This document shows positions 1-10,318 of a DNA stretch of 64,000 nucleotides, piece by piece (position 1 is the first letter of the stretch; every line of letters begins with the position of its first letter). The stretch comes from Bromus sterilis (lineage: Eukaryota; Streptophyta; Magnoliopsida; Poales; Poaceae), in the NCBI GenBank assembly GCA_950022295.1, contig OX465600.1:305732031-305796030 (forward strand), given 5' to 3'. The notes beneath the pieces are model-generated. The model searched no databases. It saw only the letters and a program-made list of their open reading frames with translations, and was not told the DNA's origin. The position numbers and the translations under genes were made by a program.

Positions 1-98
1 TATTGGATGGAAGCGTAAGAGGCCATATCTTTAGTTTTCCTGTAAAATTTCACAATTTAAAAGGTAAAAAAAAGACTATGAAGGTTAGGTATTTAGTA

Positions 99-195
99 CT
101 CCCTCTGATCCTAATTAAGTGTCGCCACTTACACTGTGTTCCCTTTGCAATTGGTCAGTTCTTTGTCCACGACACTTAAATCGGATCGGAGGGAG
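99..195. mobile_element. Short Stowaway-type MITE
   Basis: Terminal inverted repeats CTCCCTCTGATC... and ...GATCGGAGGGAG are flanked by TA on both sides (97-98 and 196-197). CTCCCTCYG termini with a TA target are typical of Tc1/mariner-derived Stowaway MITEs in grasses. At 97 bp this is shorter than most and probably internally deleted. It lies between a plus-strand exon-like stretch and a minus-strand exon-like stretch. Confidence 0.75.
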
Positions 196-214
196 TAGTT
201 AGTTTAGTACTTAA

Positions 215-878
215 ATTTTTCTTAATAGTCAGAAGACCAGTCACGAGTTGCGTTGATGCTAGGCTTGCTAGTGCATAAGCTATCTTTTCTTTTGGAGACT
301 TTGCTGGAGAAGGTCCATTATACTTTACTTCAATGTTGCTGCAACTATTTTTCTGTACTGTTGTTATCTCTATCGGCAGATAGTCAACACCATCAGTAAA
401 AATTTGATGAATAACATGCATCTGTCATTAGATGTGTGATGGCAGTCTGGCATGCATTTTCTAATGCATAATATATGCTATCTGCAGTGTCCCCGTAGAA
501 CTTTTGCTTGTTTGCAAAGGCATTTCCTTCACTTGGTAGTACTTCTATCTCAATCGAACCTCTGATCTCAAGTGCCGATTCATGCATACTTTCAGTGGAG
601 TATATAGATAATCCAAGTGTGCGTGTTATCTTTGTCAGAAGGACATGTCTGGAAACATATGCTTTAGCTGATACCTAATTATCGAGTAGAAAGTTTGAAC
701 CACTATTGTTTCACAAATAGTTATATTTGATAATTTAGTAAACTATGGAGTACTTACACCAGGTACATGTATAAGTTTGATTGGAGTATCTTCATCTGGT
801 TCATTGGGAGTGTGTTCCTTTCTCTTTCCTTGTGAAGAATGTGCAGGCATTCTCAAGGGAATTGGACGTGGAAGGATG
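215..878 (-). pseudogene. Exons of an unrecognised minus-strand gene, probably decayed
   Basis: An exon at 758-878 ends in a good donor (GT|GTAAGT on the minus strand). It joins in phase to an exon starting at 674 after ...TTAG. The joined reading runs ...KLIHVPG|VSAKAYVSRHV... and on to ...ALENACQTAITHL. Near 400-425 the open reading moves to another frame (MHVIHQIFTDGVDYL...), so a frameshift or a very short intron is needed; I see no convincing splice pair there. The amino-acid composition looks like real protein, but I do not recognise the family. An upstream stretch (980-1085, minus) reading ...KDCLQNRLLSDDELYRDN... may belong to it. Confidence 0.35.
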
Positions 879-1474
879 CTTTGTAGTCAGTTTTTTATTG
901 TCAGATTGAATTTCCTGAATGAAAAACTGAGAATATATTATTGACTTTTAAAATACGTATTTTAAAAAAGACGATGGTGGGTTATGCAGCTTCTAGCACC
1001 TCATTGTCGCGGTATAGTTCATCATCAGATAGAAGCCGGTTTTGCAAACAGTCCTTGGAAGGGGATCGTTGCTAGAGTGTTCCATCTGCAGGAAATATGA
1101 ATATTATTTTTGAGAAATAAAGGAAGAAACGCAATAGATATGAACAGGGTATGAAGGGAAAGTACCTTGTCGTACAAATTAGTGGTTCTGTGACTCTCTG
1201 GTTTAGCTGTTGTGTACTTATAGTTGAATGGTATATTAACATGAAAATTAATGATTATTATATGGTTGTTAATGGGTGGTCAATAATAAAGTGTTAATTA
1301 CTTTTCAGTTATCATTCTTGATAACATATTTGTAACTGATGAGTAAAAACTTCTTTTAAAGTCTCTAATTGACCAATTGTTTTCTGTAACTGAAAGGACG
1401 CATAAAGGTTTATGAAACAGTAGAAGAATTTCTAAATTGCTCGTAAAGAGTGTATAGAGAAATGCAGTACACAC

Positions 1475-1791
1475 CTTGCATCCTTTGCGCTGAAGAATCA
1501 ACATAGCGGATGACTCTGGTAGGACCATGGTACTGGTTGCGGCTCCACGTGTATATGTCACTCCACTGGAATTGGGAAAAAACATGAAACAAAATCTGAA
1601 TAGTTGAGTGAGCACTTAATAACTGAAGAATATAAGAGATTATAGGGATATAAGGTACTGGGCATCTCTCCGTGCACAAACCCCAATTCATCTTCAGCCA
1701 AAAAGTTGCCTCTGCGGTGGCATGCTCCAGCTGCGCGTAGCTGAAACCACTGCCGCGGCTTTCCCAACAATGGCTTCTTATGCTGCCGCAT
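1475..1791 (-). pseudogene. Two exon-like segments, frame broken by a 1-bp insertion
   Basis: Segment 1659-1791 ends at a GTACCT donor. Segment 1475-1565 follows an ATTCCAG acceptor and ends at a GTGTGT donor. In copy B the two join in phase (...GLCTERCP|WSDIYTWSRNQ...) and are open throughout. In copy A one extra A near 1745 shifts the first segment, so only copy B keeps the frame. The product is not recognised. It may belong to the same decayed gene as 215-878, which is on the same strand, but I cannot join them. Confidence 0.35.
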
Positions 1792-2536
1792 CGAGCATAA
1801 TTGAACTATTATTATAGTTCATTACACAAAGTGAGTATTTTTTTTCTAGCTAAAAATATGTTTAAATGTTATAAAAAAATAGGGTAATTGAAACATTAAA
1901 TATTTGTTCAACTTAAGTTATTTTTACCATGCCAATTTACCAAAGCTCATCCTGAGCAACCCTGTATGCCATGGGAATGCCTTGAACTGAATACTTGGTG
2001 TCACAGTTGTATATTTCTGCTATTTCTAGTATGGGAATTTGGAGTATAATCAATCTGAATTAGCATGAAATTTTTGGGGCAGCACATTGTAAATATGTAA
2101 TTATAAGTCTAAATCCAACCGCTCCATCAAATAGTAGTCTGCATGTTATTCTCTGATTAATACAATGTTGTATGTTGGTTCAGATAGGACACTAATGAAT
2201 TGGTACGAAATAATTAGGTAGAAATCAGGTCAGGAAATGTCGCCATCTTTAGATAACAATTCCCAATATCAAAACAAGGTCTGCAGTTTTGAAATTTAAA
2301 TTACAAACTTTATATAAACTGATGTGGGGATATTGGAGGTTACCCGTTCTCCTGATCGATCAAGATGGGCAGACTGGATATGTGATTACCACAGCCTGTA
2401 TTGTAGAATGAATGCACAATAGTGTTACTTTTAGGTGCTCCTTCTCATCTCGTGTGAAAAGAACAGAAGAACATAGTATCAAGGGGGCACTCTGGTAAAG
2501 AGAGTGAATGACAAAAAAAGAAAAACAATTTAATTA
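1792..2536. other. No gene seen
   Basis: AT-rich sequence without a convincing exon or transposon end. It probably represents introns or decayed sequence of the flanking minus-strand gene remnants. The same holds for 46713-47458. Confidence 0.4.
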
Positions 2537-2739
2537 TTAACATATTGGTGTAATAGTCACAAGACCTTCCAAAGCAGACTGAAAATGAAATTCTAGCAGT
2601 TCGTTTGCAAAAGATAGTTCATCTTGATTGGGATGATGCCACTCCGAAGGAAAATTAAGCATTTCAACTTCCCTGTCCTGATGAGCTTTTGAACAACCCC
2701 ATGGCCTGCATCCATGCGCTGCTGGAAGCACCAACCGAA
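2537..2739 (-). pseudogene. Solitary exon resembling proteasome activator PA200/BLM10
   Basis: On the minus strand an acceptor (...ACAAG|TTCGG) opens a 66-codon reading that ends in TAA at 2537. It contains PWGCSKAHQDREVEMLNF and WHHPNQDELSFANELLEF followed by HFQSALE. From memory, plant PA200 (proteasome activator subunit 4, a HEAT-repeat protein that caps the 20S proteasome) has a very similar W-H-x-P...FANELL..HFQSAL segment. No other PA200 exon is visible nearby, so this would be a captured or orphan exon. The assignment rests on recall of one motif and should be checked by a protein search. Confidence 0.4.
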
Positions 2740-3209
2740 CTTGTTATATAGCATTTATCTTTAAACGAACTAAACTATCAACTAATTATAAGCATTGTGT
2801 ATGTATGAATCAGCCCGTCAGATAATCTAAAGAATCATCCCCATCCCAAGGCCAAACAAAGTGTGTCTTGAACTGCAGTTTGAAAGGCCCTGACATTGTT
2901 CCTGTTCTATGATCTAATCAGTAGACCGCGCATACCATGAACATCACCTGTACATAATCATTTTGGTATGATAGGATATAGGATATGAGAACAATGTAAT
3001 TGATGGATGCAATTTACAGGAAACATACCCAAGCATGATTCTAAAAACGATGTTGTAGCCGCAGTATAGAGAGTGGGAAAAAACTGGCAGCGGAGGAAGC
3101 ATTATATAGTACCATTGGGCATAGCGATGAATTGCCACATTACCAGTCATGAATGCCATGATTGCAACCTTGAAGAGAGAGCAAGAAGTTTCCAGCGGAA
3201 GAAACGGCT

Positions 3210-3535
3210 GCCATCATAGCCCATGCCCCACCTTCTTTACCCGCATCATGCGCCTCCACTGATCCCCTCGCGCAGGACGGCCGACTCGGCCCGGAAGCCG
3301 CTCCTCCGGTCGGTCCCCTTGTTCACGGATCCAGGCCGCATCGAATCCCCATGTGCAGCCCGCTTCGGAGCCTTGCCTGGAGCTCCAACCTCCGATCCCT
3401 CTTCCCCCTCGATCTGGAACATTGTTCGGTCGGTACTCTGAATCGCAGTCGATCCCAGTCAGTCCAACCCCACCCAGTTTAACGAAAGCAGCACTCAAAG
3501 AAAAAAGAATTAGTGCGCGAAACAGAATGCTATAA
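3210..3535. other. GC-rich block, possible promoter or first exon of the minus-strand gene
   Basis: A sharp change from AT-rich to CpG-rich sequence, with short ORFs on both strands and none of them convincing. Its position upstream of the minus-strand exon-like segments fits a 5' UTR or promoter. Copy B counterpart: 48132-48457. Confidence 0.2.
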
Positions 3536-4013
3536 TGGGCTGGGCTACGGCCCGGTTAACCAGAATGCGCCAATTTGGCCTGCGGAGCAGCTGCGCTTTA
3601 GGACAGACAAATCTAACGACCAGAAACAGCCTGATCGTGAAAACGGACGGCAGAAAATGCGAAGCGCTGAGAGGGCTCGCTTTAGGTCCGATTATACTGT
3701 CCTAAATTTCTTTTAGAAAAAATGGGTCTCGTTTGTGTGTGTCTGGTGCCCGTGGGCTCACAGGCCCAATTTGACGAGAGATCTTCTTGAGGCCAACCGC
3801 GTGCCGTGTGGGCCATGAAGCGTTTCTTCGGAGCCCAACTAAGTATCATCCTAAAAACGCGTCACATGTTGCATTCTGAAGTTTTTCTCAGATTTTATTT
3901 TTTATGCTTATATTTATATTTTTACTTTTTCGGTTTTCGTACAATTTTTCCTTATATTTTGATGAAAAATAATCCAAGAAAACAATTTCAAAAAAAAGAT
4001 GCGCGATCATGCA

Positions 4014-4330
4014 TTTTGAGGAGGCACGAATCTACTTCTACAAAGGCACACCATGTGGCTATAGAAAAAGGCACCCCGCATGCCTTTAACAAAAAAAGGC
4101 ATGACCGAGGCACAAATTTCTTTCCGCAAAAGACACGCCAAGTGCCTTCAAAAAAGAGGCACACTCTGTGTCTCTCAAAAAAAGGCACGAACGTACTTCG
4201 CGTGGAGACACGATATGCTTTCGCGAAAGGCACGCCCCATGCCTTTCAAAAAGGTACGAATATTCTTCGGTGCAAAGGACACCGTATGCCTCTAAAAAGG
4301 GAAAAATTCACCACATCGCGACAAGTGGCA
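4014..4330. repeat. Degenerate GGCAC-type short tandem repeats
   Basis: A run of imperfect units of about 25-40 bp, each centred on AAAAAAGGCACG or a variant (AAAGGCACACC, AAAAAGGCACCCC, AAAGGCACGCCC). The long Lys/Arg-rich open reading across it is a by-product of the repeat. Confidence 0.6.
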
Positions 4331-4599
4331 CGTGTACAGAACACCATTTGTCAAACGGAGATGGTTAGCGCGTTCGTTGCGAGGAGTGCTCGCTAATTAG
4401 TGACTTCGAAACCTGCCCATTTATTGTTCGTCTGTTGCAATCAAAGCAGAAATACGATTTGAGATTAGTATGTGATTTACCTGTCCATATTGTTTTGATT
4501 GTATACTAGAAGAGTTAGGCGCGCTTTGCAGCGCCCGTATATGTTATTGGGATTTCATAAAAAAAATTATTTGGTTTAGCGTGAATTAGATGATGAAGT

Positions 4600-5076
4600 G
4601 TTTTTTATAGTGTACTACTTTGATGGGTCTAGCGATTGCATGTTGTTATCTGTTAATCCATACTTATGTGAGATATTTTTTACGCTGACAACCATATGTA
4701 CTATATTGGCGCCAATATCACATATTGACGCTTCTTTTTGTTGTGTGGTGAGAGGATATGCGGGACTGATGTATTTTTATAGGATAGTTGTTGCCTATTG
4801 ATTTAAACATTGTTAGCTTGGTAAAAATTGGGAACCAAATCCAAAATTGAACTTGAACACCTGAACTGAATAAGAGAGTTGCTTGAGAATTTTGTTGATC
4901 CGGTCAAAATTATGAATCAAATCTAAAATTGAACATCTCAATCAAATGAGAAACCTTCAAAATTAGGGAGTATAATGAATTAAAAGAATTGAATGAAGTA
5001 GCTCTTTGAAAAATCATTGATCCAAACAAAATCATGAACAAAATATAAAATTGAACACCTAAATTGAATGATAGAT
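4600..5076. other. AT-rich segment with degenerate AAATTGAAC repeats
   Basis: Several imperfect repeats of about 70-90 bp carry AAAATTGAACAYCT and TGATCCRRWCAAAATYATGAA. No gene was recognised. It ends abruptly where the zinc-knuckle ORF begins at 5077. Copy B: 49522-49998. Confidence 0.4.
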
Positions 5077-6222
5077 CTATAAAATTAGGGAGCATAGTGA
5101 ATTAAAATATGGACCACAATGAAATTTGTGTCTCCAACCTTCGGTCCCCGGGAGCTCGGAGATGGACTTGATGATATGGGGCTTCCTGGCCTGCATCGGG
5201 ATCCCGTGGATACACACCCACGCCTTGGAGAGGGAAGAGACCGTATCGGGGTCGGTCGCCGAGGGGCGAATCTGCACCTTGAGTTGATGGAGAGAGAAGT
5301 CGATGTCATTCGCCCGGGAGCACAGCCTGACCATCTCCGCGGATGGAAAGGCCACCGCAAAGACAGAGGGAGCGGTCTCCCGGACCACCCAGGAGAACGT
5401 AGAGTCACGGTACGGGCCAATGTACTCACACAGCTCGGGCCGAATCATCTCAGCCGTGACAGGCCCCTCCACCTCCGGTCCCGGCCCCGAGAGAACCGAG
5501 ATTGTCGCCTGGTGGGGAGGAACTGGGATCACATCCTCACCCAGGTCCACGTAGTAGAATCCGCCGTCGTCGGCGTGGCCCAGGTACTCAAAGGTAGACG
5601 GGCATCGCGGGGGAGCCGGGCAATCCGAGCAGACGTGCCCCACCACCCCACAGTTGAAGCACATCTGCTCCTCCCGCGACCGTGTACGACACTCACCACG
5701 CGGGGCGGCCGGCGCCGAAGAACGGAGAGCGCTACGATCATCGACGGGAGGAGCACCGGCCTCGGCGCGCCCCGCCCCCATCGGTTTCTTCTTCTTGTAT
5801 TTCTTCTTCTTAGGTGCGGATTCGAAGTCGGGCACCTCGGGGAGGCGGCGCGGCGGCGCGTACCGGTCAGTACGCCCCTCATACGGGCGAGGCGGTCCAT
5901 CAGCCGGGCGCCGCCCATGCCCCGCATCCAGAGCCGAGCGTGGCGGTGAGGACGGCCAGGGGAGGCACCGAGGAGACTGGGAAGCACGCCGAGGAGACCG
6001 CGAGGGGCGCGGCGACCGCCTAGGCTGGCCCTCACGGCCCGCACGTTCGGCTTCCTGGTGGGCACGGCGCGGCGGGGAAAAGCTCCTGCGCGGACTGCGG
6101 CGAGGAGCGCGGTCGACGTCGCCACCCGCCGTGCGCGCTTGCAGCCACCGGAGCTCCTCCTTGAGCTCCTGTTCGCACCGTAGGTCAGCCAGGCGGCGGA
6201 CGTCGCCAAGGGAGCCGGGCAC
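5077..6222 (-). pseudogene. LINE-type ORF1 fragment: zinc knuckle plus DUF4283-like domain
   Basis: This is a 381-codon open reading. The first third is rich in Arg, Pro and Ser (residues 25-130). A Lys-rich patch (KKKKYKKKK) follows at about residue 137. Next comes a CCHC zinc knuckle, CFNCGVVGHVCSDC, near residue 186, then FYYVDLGED. The last ~110 residues match the DUF4283-like pattern common in grass LINE-derived proteins, with VAFPSAEMVRL, LKVQIRP and KAWVCIHGIP. In LINEs this ORF1 product binds the element RNA. The reading starts at GTG with a stop not far upstream, so the N-terminus is truncated or altered. The 3' end runs into AT-rich sequence with no ORF2 after it. It is a fragment, and identical in both 45-kb copies. 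Confidence 0.6.
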
Positions 6223-6734
6223 GGGGAGGCGCGGGTCACAGGGCTCCTGCTCCTCCAGAGAGTACTGGCGCGCGTAGCCAGAGGGACGGACGTCGCCAAG
6301 GGAGCCGGGCGGGCGTCGGCGGGATCATCCGCATGCGTGGGAGGGCGCGGGAGGATGAGGTGGGCGGGGGGAGGGCGCGTTTGGGGCGGGGCCGACCGTC
6401 GCCCACCGTGCGCGTCATCAGCGCGTCGAGGAAGGAGCGCTCGAGGACCGGCGACGGCGGGACGGGGGCTATCCGGCGGGCGGGGGCGGCGTTGTGGGCA
6501 AGGTCAGCCCGAAAAGCAGGGTAGGTCAAGGCAGGGAGGGCGCAACTGCGTTGGACCCAGAACCATCTGGAGGGGTCGGGGTGGGCCAAAAGCCACACCC
6601 GTCGCTCCTGAGGCCCAGGCCGCCTCGACTTCAAACTAGCCTACGGGCCACTCGGAGGGGAGGCGGAAAACAGCCCATCAACGCGGCCCAGGCGCCACTC
6701 AGGGGAGGCTGGGCCGGCTGCCCAACCAACTCGG

Positions 6735-7956
6735 AGTGGAGTTTTTTCAGTGAAATCGGCCTATCAAATGTTGATCAAGGAGCGGAATGATTGAGAGGAG
6801 GCGCTGTCGGGTCATGCAAACACCTCTAATCGAGCGTTAAATCAATCGGGGTGGAGCAAACTATGGAATACTAAGGTTCCAACTAAACTGAAAACGTTTT
6901 TGTGGAGGCTGGGTAAGCAATCTCTTGCGACCGAGGACGCCAGGAAGCGCCGCAACATGGCAGTTTCAGATTCATGCCCATCGTGCGGCAACTCCGACTC
7001 ATGGGTACATTCTTGGTTAGAGTGTTCTACATCTAGATGTGTATGGGCGCTGGCTAGTATGGATTTGGTCGAAGCAATTTCGGAGATTAAAGAACCAAGT
7101 GCGCGTCAATGGATCTTCCATCTCCAAGAAAAAGTGTCCCATCCCAAGTTTATCGAAGCCGCTGTGACGATGTGGGCGATCTGGTCGAGCAGGCGGAAAC
7201 TAATCCATGAAGCAGTCCATCAGACCCCCCATGGCACTCATCTATTCATCCAACGTTTTATCAGAGATTTGGATGTTTTGCAATCCTTAACGTCTGGGGA
7301 AGCTACTACCTCACATACAATAATAGACCAGAGAAGGACGGGAGCTAGGCCTCCCTCTTGGAGTCCTCCACCGACTGGTTTTCTGAAATTCCAAGTGTGT
7401 AGCACAATGGACGAGGATGGGAATGGAGCTAGGCCTCCCTCTTGGAGTCCTCCACCGACTGGTTTTCTGAAATTCCAAGTGTGTAGCACAATGGACGAGG
7501 ATGGGAATGGAGGTATTGCAGTGGTCTGTAGGACTCGGAAGGAACTTTTAAAGGATCAGTGGGGATGAAAATCGCTGGAGTTCGTGACCAAAATATCCTT
7601 GATACTTTGGCTTGTCGAGAGGGTTTGGATTTGGCTATGGACATCAACGAACAGAATATCATCATTTGAATATCATCATTACAAGTGATAATAGAAGGGC
7701 GATCAGAGAGATCAATGAGGAAAGAGGAGGAGTTCAAGCTGCAATAATCAAAAAGATTGCCTCGAGAAGGAGGTTCTTCAATTCATGTAGTATAAATCAT
7801 CAAAATAGTTCTTTACTCTCTGAAGTTTATAATTTAGCTAAGTTTTCCTTATCTTTACCTTTGGGTAGGCCTTTATTGCTCATCAGCCCCCCTGATGAAG
7901 TTTGTATTCCTATGAGTTGTGTTATAAAGTGTTTTTTACCCCTAAAAAAAAAAAAA
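6735..7956 (+). mobile_element. 5'-truncated LINE, 3' end with poly(A) tail
   Basis: The sequence starts within the reverse-transcriptase zinc-binding domain. SVKSAYQMLIKERND, KLWNTKVPTKLKTFLWRL and C-x2-C...H...C (SCPSCGNSDSWVHSWLEC) follow the usual order of the RVT zinc-binding domain in plant LINEs. RNase H-like pieces come after this (GGIAVVCRT; then DLAMDINEQNIII, NLAKFSLSLPLGR), interrupted by stops and a frame change near 7568. Thirteen A residues at 7944-7956 mark the 3' poly(A) end. An 84-bp in-frame duplication lies inside. It runs opposite to the ORF1 fragment at 5077-6222, so the two are not one element. Confidence 0.7.
7341..7508 (+). repeat. 84-bp exact tandem duplication (2 units) in the LINE
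   Basis: Units 7341-7424 and 7425-7508 look identical and keep the frame (28 codons: GARPPSWSPPPTGFLKFQ and onward). The unit spans the start of the RNase H domain. Confidence 0.9.
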
Positions 7957-8640
7957 GCTGTGCCGCAGGCGCACCAGCGCAACGCCCACCCCACGCCCTA
8001 GCGAGCACAGGCGTGGACACCCCCGACACCGGCGGCGGCGGCGGCGCGCAGCGCACAGTCTATACGAGGACCGCAGGAGCGGCAGGGGGGCCCAGGTGCC
8101 GGCGGCCGCAGCTGAGGCCCAGGCCTATCCCCCAACGGGGGTAGAGGGTGGGCGTTGCCGGCAGCGAGGAGGCAACGGCGGAGGAGGTCTGCCCGAGCCT
8201 GGGGGAACGAGCGCCGCCGCCATCTCCTTCCGAGGGGCCGCCGTCACGGCCACCTGGAGGAAGTCGCCAAGCGTCGCCGGGCGCAGCGGCGGGGGGTCCG
8301 AGCGCATACCGGCGTCGTCTTCATCATCGAAAGCGTTCGCCCACACGAACGGGGCTCCGTGCGGAGCTAGCGTCGGTGGCACCGCCACGCGCGGGAGGGT
8401 CGCAGCCCGTGCCCCGGCGGGCGTCCCGACCACCGCAGCCATCAGCGGCCGGTGGCGGCGGGGACCAAGCTAGCACAGCCGCCAGTCACAGGCGAGGTCG
8501 CACGCGCTCCATCTTCCTCGTTGCGGCGCCTCCTGGCACTCCACCACCAAAGTAGTAGTAGTTCTTCCGGGCTCCGCTCGTTAATCCCTCGCCCGCAGCA
8601 CAGATCGACGCTCTGCGCCCCAACGCGGCCCAGCCTACAA
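7957..8640. other. GC-rich segment, unassigned
   Basis: Very GC-rich sequence directly after the LINE poly(A) tract. All three frames on both strands are partly open because of composition. The minus-strand reading at 8125-8442 (MAAVVGTPAGARAATL...) begins with a plausible ATG and could be the N-terminus of an ORF1-type protein, but nothing identifies it. Copy B: 52879-53562. Confidence 0.25.
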
Positions 8641-9425
8641 TCCAAGCACGAGGTGTCTTATTTGAAAGTTGAAGAGAACGGTGTTGATACCTTTGATCAA
8701 AATATGAAATTGAAGTGCTTATGTATAATTAGCGTCGATGCAATCCATTAAATCTTCCGAGGAATACAAGCATTAAGGTGCTTCCAAACTAAATTAAGGT
8801 CCTTGATGCAAATTGAATTTCTCAATACACATCATCCATCATTCCATCCATGGATATCCAACTGTACAGTCAATACTAATGCATTATATTAGAGAAACTT
8901 TACTAGAGTCGCCATATTGGCAAGCTAGGCATATAGCCGCCGATATGCGATTTAGGGAAACATGTTAGAGCAGAGTCAACATCTTTGCTTGGACTATAAA
9001 ATCTATGGTTATTAGTGATAAAAAACATGAAAAAGTGTCACCTAAGATCATTTTTAATGAATAATACCGTCATCGGGTAATGTCCACTCGGACCACCGCC
9101 CTGGACTACTTCCATGAAGGTCTATCCTCATATGCGACGCATTTCGCCGCACTATACATGTGCATATTCGACGATGATTTAGTGTCACAAAACATCATTA
9201 CACGTCACCCATGATGATATGTCGATTATGTACAAAATAATAAGAAAAATAGCTAAGGGTTTGTCATACATTTGTTTTCCCTATGACTTTAGTTGCTCAA
9301 ACTGAAATCCAGTGATTCCTTTTCATACCTGCTCATGTTGATTATGTCAATGTTGTGCTCTGGCATTTCTGTACATCATTAGGAGTATGTAACAATCAGA
9401 TTTTGGTAGTTTCATATATAACAAG
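8641..9425. other. No gene seen
   Basis: AT-rich sequence without recognisable exons or transposon ends. It could include an intron or the upstream region of the LEA gene at 10.1 kb. Copy B: 53563-54347. Confidence 0.4.
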
Positions 9426-9720
9426 CTTCTTCTCCTTCTTCTTTTTTTATTCTTTTTCTCCGTCTTATTCTTCTTCATCATCTTCTTATTCTTTTTCTCC
9501 TTCATATTCCTATCATTCTTCTTCATCATCATCATCTTCTTATACTTTTTATCCTTCATATTTTTATCCTTCTTCTTCTTCTTCTTCTTCTCCTTATTCT
9601 TTTTCTCCTTCATATTCCTATCATTCTTCTTCATCATCATCATCTTCTTATACTTTTTATCCTTCATATTTTTATCCTTCTTCTTCTTCTTCTCCTCCTC
9701 CTCCTCCTCCTCCTTCTCCT
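9426..9720. repeat. Polypyrimidine microsatellite with 108-bp super-repeat
   Basis: TTC/CTT/TCA triplets. A longer unit beginning TATTCTTTTTCTCCTTCATA occurs at 9487 and again at 9595, followed by a (CTC)n end. The open frames on both strands are low-complexity artefacts. Confidence 0.85.
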
Positions 9721-10318
9721 TAGTTAGCTTAATGTAGTTCAATTTTTTATTTTGGTACTTTTATATATACCAATCTTTAGTTATTTTCATATAAGCTTTA
9801 CTTAGTTAATTTACTACAATCTTTACTCTTATTTTCTTGTTTCTCTTGTTCTTGTAGACATAGTTCAATATATATAAAGATATTATGTTCAGACATGCAA
9901 TTAGTTCACTGGTTATGGTTTCGGAAACAGTCTGTCCAGCTTGTTCATAATGTAAGATCTGCTAGACTAAAATTCGATCAGTGTTGTACTTGACGGATAT
10001 GGTAACTAGCGCCCTTTCTTGTGGATGATGCTCCATTTCTCCATGATCCTTGCATGGCCGGCGACGTGACGTATGCGTGCATGCAGGTGATGGCTCAGTT
10101 CACGGTGCGGGTGCCAAGGGCCAGGGTGACGCAGGCAACGGACACAGTGACCATCGGCGAGGCCCCGGCGCAGACGTCGGCTGGGGAGAAGCCGGTGGAC
10201 GCAGCGGCGCTGCAGGCCGCCAAGACGCGCGTGACGGGGCTGGGCCGCCTCGTCCCAGGCGGCGTGGCGGCCGCGGCGCAGAAGGCCGCAGAGACCAACG
10301 CGAGGCCTGGGATGGGCG

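Noticed and set aside
3806..4396. 196-codon Lys/Arg-rich plus-strand ORF as a gene
   Set aside because: It translates the degenerate GGCAC/poly-A repeats and has no domain; kept only as a repeat.
5119..6639. Long ORFs on the plus strand (276 and 207 codons) and a second minus-strand frame (256 codons)
   Set aside because: They overlap the zinc-knuckle ORF1 fragment in GC-rich DNA where stops are rare, and none shows a domain.
8096..8751. Overlapping plus-strand ORFs of 99-135 codons
   Set aside because: Composition-driven open frames in GC-rich DNA without motifs or a consistent frame.
9347..9742. ORFs of 131 (minus, Lys/Glu-rich) and 122 codons (plus, Ser/Tyr-rich)
   Set aside because: They are translations of a pyrimidine microsatellite on both strands.
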